From positions 92,544,706 through 92,608,705 of the forward strand of contig CM035166.1 in assembly GCA_020205615.1 (NCBI GenBank): a stretch of DNA of 64,000 nucleotides. The letters are read 5' to 3'. The position numbers and the translations under genes are program-made. Below, piece after piece: positions 55,835 through 64,000 of this stretch (the stretch's first letter is position 1; each line of letters opens with the position of its first letter). The notes below the pieces were generated by a model, which saw only the letters and a list, made by a program, of their open reading frames with translations, was not told where the DNA came from and ran no database searches. Origin of the DNA: Panax quinquefolius. Taxonomy: Eukaryota > Streptophyta > Magnoliopsida > Apiales > Araliaceae.

Positions 55835-58555
55835 TGTAAGACCCCAACTTATTATTAATGAAATTTAATTTTCTCTATTTATTATTTTGAAATAGTAAGG
55901 GTTGATTTGATTAATGTGGATAGTTAGGGGTAAAATACATGAAATATTTCAAAATAAGCAAGTGGTTATAAAATATTCATTGTTGTTTGGGGAATATTCG
56001 TTTGGTCGTGGAATATTAAATCGCTTTGTCGGGAATATTAAATGCGACCATGCGCCTTGACCCATGTGTGGGCCCCATAACTGAGCGATTGGATAAAGAA
56101 AACGACAAATATAAGTTGTTTAAAAATAACAAATAGTAGTTATTCTGAATTAAATCTTTGTTAAAATACTCTTGGTTAAAACACGGTAGCACACCAGTAT
56201 TGCACCAATTATTGATTCTTACGTGAAGGCACTACTCAATAATGGTTACGATAATTCTTCGCTCGATATTTTATTGATTTAATAATTTCTGCGTTGATAT
56301 TTTATATTCATTGTTGTTTCAATAATTGTCATTACACGAAGATTTTTCATTATCGAAGCAATAATTCATATTATCTGAATAATATTATTAGATAACATTA
56401 TTGGCAATGTCTAGAAAGTTCTGTCTAAGGAGAGGTTTGGTCACCTAATTGCGCACCAGTAAGGAGAAATTCTTATTGGAAAGCCCCCTCTTTCTTGGGA
56501 ACTGCCTGGTTGTCAATATTGTGATTCTGTAATATTATTTAATAAATAATTATCGATTCATATGATGAGGAAAATATTGATTTTATGTGGATATAGATGG
56601 AGAAAATTTTTAATGTGACAATTGTTGAAAATTAAAATTTTATCTTTTTCTGATAAAAGAATTCATTTAAATATATTATTATATTTTAATAATATAATAA
56701 TGGTGATATTTTTACAACGAATGTGGGATATATGAGTATACGAGGAGGAAGAGTATTTTTGTTGCAATAAATGTTTAAAACATGTTAAACATGTCGGTGG
56801 ACCTCATTTATTGACTGAAATTTGATTATAGCCTGTAAAATCGCCCGTTTGTGGATTTCGGCCAATTTTTGTTTGGAATTCGGAAAAACTTTCTTCTGCA
56901 AAGTTGTAGAGAATTGAATTTCCTATAAAAACTCGCGAGATTTGAATTTTCTGATAAAAGGGCTATTTATTATGAATTATTGAAGTTCCAAGTCTCAAAT
57001 AATTGATTTTGGAAGTTTTAATTATTATTTTAAAGAAAAACGTTTTTTTGCATTTAAGTGGGCTAACATGTGATATTAATTGCTGAAATCAGATCTTCAA
57101 AGATGGGCTAAGGAAATTTATAATATATATTAATATTTTATTAAATTTTCGCTTTGGTGTTCTAAAGCATTTTCCTATAAATAGGGTCTTTAGGTTAGAA
57201 TTGAAAATCACACCGAAACTGAAGTTTTCTCTCTATATTATCGGCGTATTCTTGTGAGTATTTTGAGTATACTTTGAATATTATTAGGCGGTGCAAGTTC
57301 CTTCAAAGACTATACCCTAGATTCCAAATTTAGAAAAGTCTTAATCTTTCGAGGTAAGGATGTTATTTTCTTCTCAAATGATATTATTTCTTCAATATCA
57401 TTATGCTAAAATATTGGTTGGAACTTTTTATCAAATTTGGAACTTTTTTCATGTATGGGGTTACTTATTCATGAGTTCTTATTCACGAGTTACTATTCAT
57501 GAGTTACTTATTCACGATTCTTATTCACGAGTGCTATTCATGAAGCGTGAAGATGTTTTTTTGGGAAATTTCTATCTTTTGGTGTCGGAGTTACTATTCA
57601 CGTATACGGCACTATTCACGTATACAACAATATTCACCGAAAAATGAAATTTCTTCTTTTTGTCCAAAATATCTATTCTGGATACTAGCTTTGATTGTAT
57701 CCATGTTTTGATCATTCTTGAATTTTACACCACTATGATTATTTTTTAGGTATTTTTGAACATGGATAAAACAAAGTACGAATCCTTAATCCTTAATCCT
57801 TGTCATTTTGTTTCACTGGATTCGTTTCTTTAAAAACATTTTTCGTTATCCTCAGTCTTAAATGATGATATTATTGAATATCTTTGGCCTGTAGTGCAAA
57901 GATGAATGATTTCTGATGAATATCTTTGGCCCGTAGTGCAAAGATGAACAGGTGTTTAGATGAACATGACCAACTGATGAATATCTTTGGCCTGTAGTGC
58001 CAAGATGAATATTTGATTCCAGATGTATGTTGATTGATGTTACAGGGATAAAAGATAGACAACGAACTTTTAAATTCATATATAGAAGATAGTAGTTTGC
58101 ATTCTCTACTTAACTCTTCTAATGAATTATTATTTCCGCTGCGAATGTTGGTTTAAAAACTTGTTGTCTATTGTATTTTATTAGTTTTTTTCCTGTTGAA
58201 GACTAATGATAATTTATTGTATATTATCTTAGTCATAATATTCTTCTTTGGGCTAGTTGAGCTCACCCTTTTCCTTTTGTTCCATTTTTCTTCTCGGGAG
58301 GCGAGAATATAAAGAGTGCGAGCCTGGGGTATGGAATGAAGGTTCTAGAGAGAATTGTTTAGTAGTCCTCACCATTTTGTAAAATAATGTATCAATAAAT
58401 GTGATGAGGATTTATTTGAGTATAGATATTGTCTGAAGATAATATTTGTATTCAAACTCACGCTTTCTTGTTGTAATAATAAAGTTGTAGTTGTTTACGT
58501 GCCATGTATTGACAACTCAAAATGGGTGATGTAAACCTATTTTGGGGGCATCACA
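55835..58555 (+). mobile_element. A3 5' LTR (family A)
   Basis: 2721 bp, starting TGTAAGACCCCAAC and ending GGGGGCATCACA. A TATA box is at 57176-57183, the minisatellite at 57,460-57,545, and three hairpin units at 57,878-58,007. It is inserted in the leader between the A1 gag and where the A1 primer site would be; the left flank TTATA (55830-55834) is the expected target duplication, but the right one lies beyond the window. Confidence 0.9.
57176..57183 (+). promoter_or_regulatory. TATA box of A3 5' LTR
   Basis: TATAAATA in TTTCCTATAAATAGGGTC. About 50 bp downstream is TTTTCTCTCTATATTATC, a likely initiator zone by comparison with the other LTRs. Confidence 0.7.
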
Positions 58556-58747
58556 GATTAATTATCGAGCTTAGGGATATGATCTCTGGCGGAGATCGGG
58601 GAATTGAACTAGGAGGGAGAGACAGTAAATCCTTCGCTAGTGTGTCCTACCTACCTAAGCTTATTTGTTAATTGGTCAAGATATAGGATATTATGTGATA
58701 TATTGATTTCCTTAATTAACCCTTGTTTTATGACGGTGATTTGAGAA

Positions 58748-59860
58748 TGTCGTTCGAGAATATTAACAATGGAAATGAGATCCGAGTGGAGACGCTTTAC
58801 TTTACTCACCAACGAGGAGAACGATGTAACAGTGGCAATGTTCCTCCTGTAAACAACACCACCGAAAGCGAGATGATGAATGAGGGGATGTTTAGAAGCT
58901 TTTTGCGATTCATGCAAAATCGCATTTAGGAGACTTCGTGTTCAAAATACAGGAGGAAATGATAGCAATTCACGGGTTGTCACAACCAAGCAGTTCGAAG
59001 AGTTGGGACCACCGAATTTAAGGGAAAGCGAGATCCGATCATGGCGGAAACATGGGTCAAGCAAATTACCAAGATATTCGATGTCTTGGGATGCACGGAG
59101 AAACGAAGGTTCCATTCGCCACCTTTATGTTTCGTGGCGAAGCGACTACTGGTGGGAGTCTCATGAAGCGTACCCATCCATTACTTTTCAACATGTCTTG
59201 GGAGACGTTTGAAACTATTTAATGACAAATACTTTCCCGAAAGTGTTCGTCTATATGAAGGAAGTGGAGTTCATCGATTAGAACAAAACAACATGACGTG
59301 TCTCAAAGATGCGAGGAAAAGTTTGTAGAGTTATCCAGGTTTGCACCTCATTTGGTGGAGAATGAGGAACGTTATGGCGGATGTTTCTTAGAGGTTTGAA
59401 ACCCCAGTCGTCGATATCTCATTTCTCATAAATTTTCTCTCTATTCGATGTTGTTGTAAATGTGGACTCAATTATTAGAAGCGAGATAACGAGTACGGTC
59501 AACTGAGGGACCACAACGAGGATCATACCGGGAGATGGCAATCAACAAAACAACGATAATCGTGGGAGAAAGAAAAAAGACAAAAAAAATGGTAACCACT
59601 CTGGTGTTAATCATGACCATGAAAATAGAAGAAATGAGTCGAGAGGAGATTTTAAAAGAGGAGATTTAACAACGACCATGTGAAGACGATAGTCCGGCCG
59701 AAAGAATCGGGTTCTAAGGGAGGAGAACGACCACCCATCATATGCTACAAATCACGCGAAAAGAGGGACATATCAGTCAAACGCCCAACAATTTCAAGGT
59801 ATGCTATAATTGTGGAAAGGAAGGACATATCGCTCGAGATTATGCGAAGCAAAACCTAGT
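58748..59860 (+). pseudogene. A3 gag
   Basis: Starts near ATGTCGTTCGAGAATATTAA (58748). The blocks MMNEGMFRSFLRFMQN, then [18 protein letters not shown] sequence in a shifted frame (about 59,065-59,100), match the other family-A gags. A zinc knuckle CYNCGKEGHIARD lies at 59802-59840; its last Cys is displaced by a small indel, and a second degenerate knuckle CYKSREKRDIS lies just before it. At least four frame changes make it non-functional as written. Confidence 0.8.
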
Positions 59861-59979
59861 TCAATGAGGATGGTGACTCAAAAAATCGTCCCCGAAAAAG
59901 TCAAAGTCAATCTGCGGTTCTGGAAGAGCGTTTGTTGTGGATCGGGTCATAATCTGAAGAACCCAAACGAGGTGATCAC

Positions 59980-60902
59980 GGGTAAGCTATTTATAAATTT
60001 TTGCGAAGTTTATACCTTACTTGATCTGGGGTGCTACCCATTCATTTATCTCTCCTGCTTGTGCTCAACGTTTAAACTTGACTCCGGAGAAATTAGACTT
60101 TGACCTATCTGTGGAAACTCCGTTAGAGAAACTTTCATTACATCCACTCGTTTATAAATCTTGTTTGATTCAAGTTGGCACCATCACCTTACACATTGAC
60201 CTTATCTCTTTAAAGATACTTGCTTTTGATGTGATTTTAGGGATTGATTGGTTAACTACTCATCATGCCAAAATTGATTGTTTTCGTAAGGTTGTTAGTT
60301 TTCATATTCCTAACCAACCTGTTGTTGACAAATTCAAGCAACTAAACCATTAAAATCAATCAACGTCATATCTAATCATAAAGATATTCGTTTATTGAAA
60401 AGCGGATGTCAAGCTTTCTTAGCCCATGTTATGGATTTGAATAAAGACACGTCAAATTTGAATAATATTTACATTGTTATTGACTTTCCCGACGTATTTC
60501 TGAAGAACTTCCGGCCTACACCCCGTAACGTGAAGTTGAATTCTTTATTGATCTTGAACTGTGTACAAAGCCCATTTCTAAAACCCCATATCGAATGGCT
60601 CTATTGAACTTGAGGAGTTAAAGGTCCAACTACGGGAATTGTTGGACATCGGTTTCATTCGTCTAAAGTACATCTCCTTGGGGTGCTCCTATTTTATTCG
60701 TAAAGAAGAAAGACGGGAGTATGCGACTTTGTATTGACTATCGCGAATTGAACCATGTCACCATCAAGAATAGGTATCCTCTACCTCGTATTGATGACTT
60801 GTTTGACCCGATTGCAAGGGGCACAATTCTTTTCAAAAATCGATCTTCGCTTACGGATATCATCAATTGAAGATTAGAATCGAGGATATTCAAAGACGCC
60901 TT
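59980..60902 (+). pseudogene. A3 protease and RT, cut by B3
   Basis: The protease region has an active-site area read as YTLLDLG in one frame and GATHSFISPACAQR in the next, a one-base slip within the DSGATHSF motif. The flap and downstream block FDVILGIDWLTTHHAKIDCF (60,220-60,285) is open. RT follows with [13 protein letters not shown] (60,405), [13 protein letters not shown] (60,670) and [11 protein letters not shown] (60,730). It stops at about 60,902 inside the QLKI...DIPKTAF region because family-B LTR sequence begins. Confidence 0.85.
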
Positions 60903-63385
60903 GATTTTTATAAATAAAGATGAATTTTCTATAAATATTATTTTGAATATTATGGAATAATTTGATATAATGTTATAGTTGTGGGTAATATTTATAAATT
61001 TTGCAAAAGTATCAAGTGGTTATATTATATTAGATTGGTGGGGAATATTAGGTTTAGCGAGGAATATTAAATACAATGGCTCAATCATTGGTGGACCCAC
61101 AGCGAATTATTATTGTCGGATTGAAAAAAGACAAAAATATTTTATTGAAATAACGGCGGAAGTTTTCTGGTTGATCTTTGTTGAACTACTCGGTAGTAAA
61201 AGAAATGCGATGTCGTGTGGTTGCGTAGTAGCACTACGGTATTGATTATTGATGCTTATGTGAGAAGTCACTTGGTTTGATTCCATTATTGTCGATTAAT
61301 AATATGAATTATTATAGCGATAATGACGTTTTGTTTTATTAATTATTATTAACGTAATAAAAGCGAAACATCTTTATATAAAAGCGAATACTTTATTAAA
61401 GTTATTTTATAAATAAAATATATTATATTTTATTATGCATAGTGTTGCATAGTAGTTTTTCGTAGTGTTTTGCATAGTGTTTTGCGTAGTGTTTGCATAG
61501 TAAAATGTTTTTATATAAATAGAATATATTATATTTTATTTAAAAGATTTTGCTTTAAATATGGATAGTCAGATTAAAATGTAAATCAATCTGGATGAGT
61601 TCATGGATTAATTCTTATGCATTCCATTTTCTATAAATAGAAGCTCGTTCCTTCATTATTTTCTTACAAATTCATTGAAACTACTGAGAGAAAATATAGA
61701 GAGAAGCTATAGAGAAAGTTATAGAAAGAAGAAGAGTATACTACTTCTTTTCACTTCTTCTATATTCAGGTTCTTTTACGGTAGGGGTGTTATTCTTTTC
61801 TTCTTGAAGAGAACTTACATTATTCCATTCATTATTATTACATTGGAATAACTTTTAAAAAGTGGCATACCTATACATAACTTTGTATCTGCGGCGTACC
61901 CTATACTTGGTGAAATCCTTATGTTATTCCATTGCTTATTATTACATTGGAATAACTTTTGTATCTGTGTTTACCCTATACTTGGTGACATTCTTATTAT
62001 TACATTGGAACATCCACATGTGTACATTTAAATCTTTATTATTATTACATTGGAACATCACATGCATGTGTTTTACAGGACTGGTTAATCTTTATTATTA
62101 TTACATTGGAACATCACATGCATGTGTTTTACAGGACTGGTTAAAATCTTTATCATTACATTGGAATATCCTATCATGTGTTTTACAGGATGCAGTTCCA
62201 TCTTTATTATTACATTTGGAACATCACAGCCGGTTGTGAATTTCACGACTTTGGTTCGTTATTATTATTACATTGGAATAACTTTTGTCATCACAATAAT
62301 CTGCGTGCGTGGTGATTTCTTTTGTTATTCCATTCTTTATTATACCCAGTTGGTTAAAACTTTGACTTCTATACTCCATGAAATTAGTAGAATATCCTTG
62401 ATATTTGCGTTTCATCGATATCTTTTCATGGAAATATTCTTGATCATTCTTGAATTTTACTCTCTGAAAGCGATGTCATGTTGACAATTTGGGCGTTAAT
62501 AATTCTGGATAAAATAATTCTTGAACTTGTTTTATTGAATTCTTATATCATTGTCATCATCCTCATTTTTTATATTTTTTTAAAGTCAATACATGGCACT
62601 TAGAGCATGGATGGACTTGGTATGATTATGACCGAGGATTATTGATTGTAATCATGGCCGTAATGTTACAAATGATGTGGTAAAAAAAAAAAATCCTCGA
62701 TTAGTAGTAGTGCATTGATGGACGATTGTTGGCATGATCATGACCATTAATGAATACCTGACTATTCTTGGCGTAGTGCGGGAATAATTGTGATCGTGAT
62801 ACTAAAGAATATCCTTGGCCGTAGTGCGGGGGTGATTCGATGATGTGGATTATTTATTAAAGGCTGAGTCTCAAATATATATGATGATGAAAAACCTTTT
62901 AAAATCATAAAAGATAGTAGATTTTATTTTCTACTTGACTCTTTTAATGGATTGCATATTCATTTGCAGTTAAACTTGGTTTATGTCTATTGTATTTTAT
63001 CGGTTTAACATTGTTGAAGACTATTGATAATTTATTTTGCATTATCTTAGTCATAATATTTCTTCTTGGGCTAGTTGAGCTCACCCTTTCTTTCTTTATT
63101 CTCTTGAAATGAGAATATAAATTTGAGACGAGTCGGGGAAGCGAGTGATGGTCTGAAGATAGCATTAGTAGTCCTCACTATTACGTGAAATAGTGTGATA
63201 ATAATTATAATGAGGACTTTTTGTTTGAGTTTGTATAATATCTAGTAGAGCGATATTTGTATTTAAACTCACGATTTATATAAGTATTATTGTACAGCAG
63301 TTATATTAATAAGTTGTATTTAAATTACATACCATGTAAGTGGCGACCCAAGATGGGTGATGTATACCTAATTTTGGGGCGTCAC
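60903..63385 (+). mobile_element. B3 5' LTR (family B)
   Basis: About 2.48 kb, plus orientation. It begins TTTTTATAAATAAAGATGAA, lacking the usual first ~14 bases (TGTAAGACCCCAAAC), and ends GGGGCGTCAC. A TATA box is at 61632-61639. The TTATTATTACATTGGAA array at 61,813-62,290 has about eight units. It cuts the RT of A3; the other end of both elements is beyond the window. Confidence 0.88.
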
Positions 63386-63405
63386 GGTTGAATATCAAAG
63401 CTAAG
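63386..63405 (+). other. B3 primer binding site (degenerate)
   Basis: GGTTGAATATCAAAGCTAAGG corresponds to GTTGGTATCAAAGCTAAGG of B2 with a changed core. It may be a real mutation or a consensus error. Confidence 0.55.
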
Positions 63406-63561
63406 GGATATGATCCACAGCTAAGATGTGAGAAAAGTACTAGGAGGGAGGCAGGGAATACCTTAGCTAGTATGACCTACCTAAGTTTATGTCTATATTT
63501 TATTGGTCGGTCGAATATAAAGATAATTGTTAAATGTCAATTAATCTTTTGTTTTGTGGCG

Positions 63562-64000
63562 ATGTCTGAAAATGACATCGAGAATGTTGAGAATAGCAAT
63601 GGAGCCTGAGCGATCGTTGATTCACCATATCGATAATCGGGATAATAATGCATCGAGGCGACAATCCTCATGCAAACAACAACCTTGACCAAATGATGAA
63701 TGATCAAATGTTGAGAGGCTTTATGCAATTTATCAACAATGATGAGGCGACTCACATCCAAAAGCGTGGGTGGAAACACGGAAAACTCTCGGTGGTCACC
63801 GCTAAACAATTCAAGGCTGGGACCACCGGAGTTTAAGGAGAGCAAAACCACTTACAGGCGGAAGCATGGATAAAGCAGTTACCAAGATATTTGATGTCTT
63901 GGGATGCTCAGGAAGCAAAAGGTTCCTTTACGCCTTTATGTTGCGGCGGAGGCGATTCTTGGTGGGAATCGGTAAAAGCGTACTCGACTTTCTTTGTCTT
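63562..64000 (+). pseudogene. B3 gag, 5' part (runs off window)
   Basis: Starts ATGTCTGAAAATGACATCGA. The blocks DNPHANNNLDQMMNDQMLRG and FMQFINN match the B2 gag at 34,666-34,900. [14 protein letters not shown] sequence appears near 63,885. A stop after about 15 codons and later frame changes break it. The rest lies outside the window. Confidence 0.75.

Overview
The window is nuclear DNA of a flowering plant, most likely a eudicot. The evidence is AT-rich intergenic DNA, GT/AG introns with TA-rich tracts, plant-type glycoside hydrolase and cyclophilin genes, and a dense nest of chromovirus (Ty3/gypsy) retrotransposons. I cannot name the species from sequence alone.

Bases 1-25,100 are the gene-bearing part. 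After a clipped 3' LTR end (1-395) and a 1.1 kb long-terminal-inverted-repeat element (about 421-1560) comes an intact two-exon GH20 beta-hexosaminidase gene (+, 2011-4356). Then follow a short MITE, a decayed plant-mobile-domain (PMD) pseudogene (7309-8200) and a 1030-bp hAT element with a clean 8-bp target duplication (9370-10399). This hAT carries what looks like a captured piece of a host DUF810/MUN-domain gene. A seven-exon cyclophilin gene of the PPIH/CYP22 type (-, 11754-23730) encodes only 189 residues but spans 12 kb. It has a 24-nt exon and transposons in its introns, including a second hAT with an 8-bp duplication (15637-17070). A long foldback element (about 23,935-25,100) separates its promoter from the retrotransposon block.

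Bases 25,100-64,000 are almost wholly LTR retrotransposons of two related families, here called A (LTR about 2.7 kb) and B (LTR about 2.4 kb). Both have TG...CA ends, tRNA-Met-type primer sites, and CCHC gag, protease, RT, RNase H, integrase and chromodomain remnants. The nesting can be read from junctions. Element A1 (-) runs from about 55.8 kb down to 25.1 kb, with an LTR lying between integrase and a second primer site plus gag (a tandem, shared-LTR arrangement). A2 (+, 26990-45164, TSD CTATA) sits inside that LTR. B2 (-, 27909-37552) sits inside the 5' LTR of A2. A third type of solo LTR, C (48407-53837, TSD TACTC), splits the A1 pol and is itself split by a solo B LTR (48922-51327, TSD GACCC). 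A3 (+) begins at 55835 in the A1 leader, and its RT is cut by B3 (+, 60903 to the window end).

I found no tRNA, rRNA, CRISPR array or clearly new gene system. The most interesting signals are the gene-capturing hAT, the shared-LTR A1 structure, the promoter-less 5' LTR of A2, hairpin-forming repeat arrays kept in every LTR copy, and the clustered small indels between copies that may be consensus errors.
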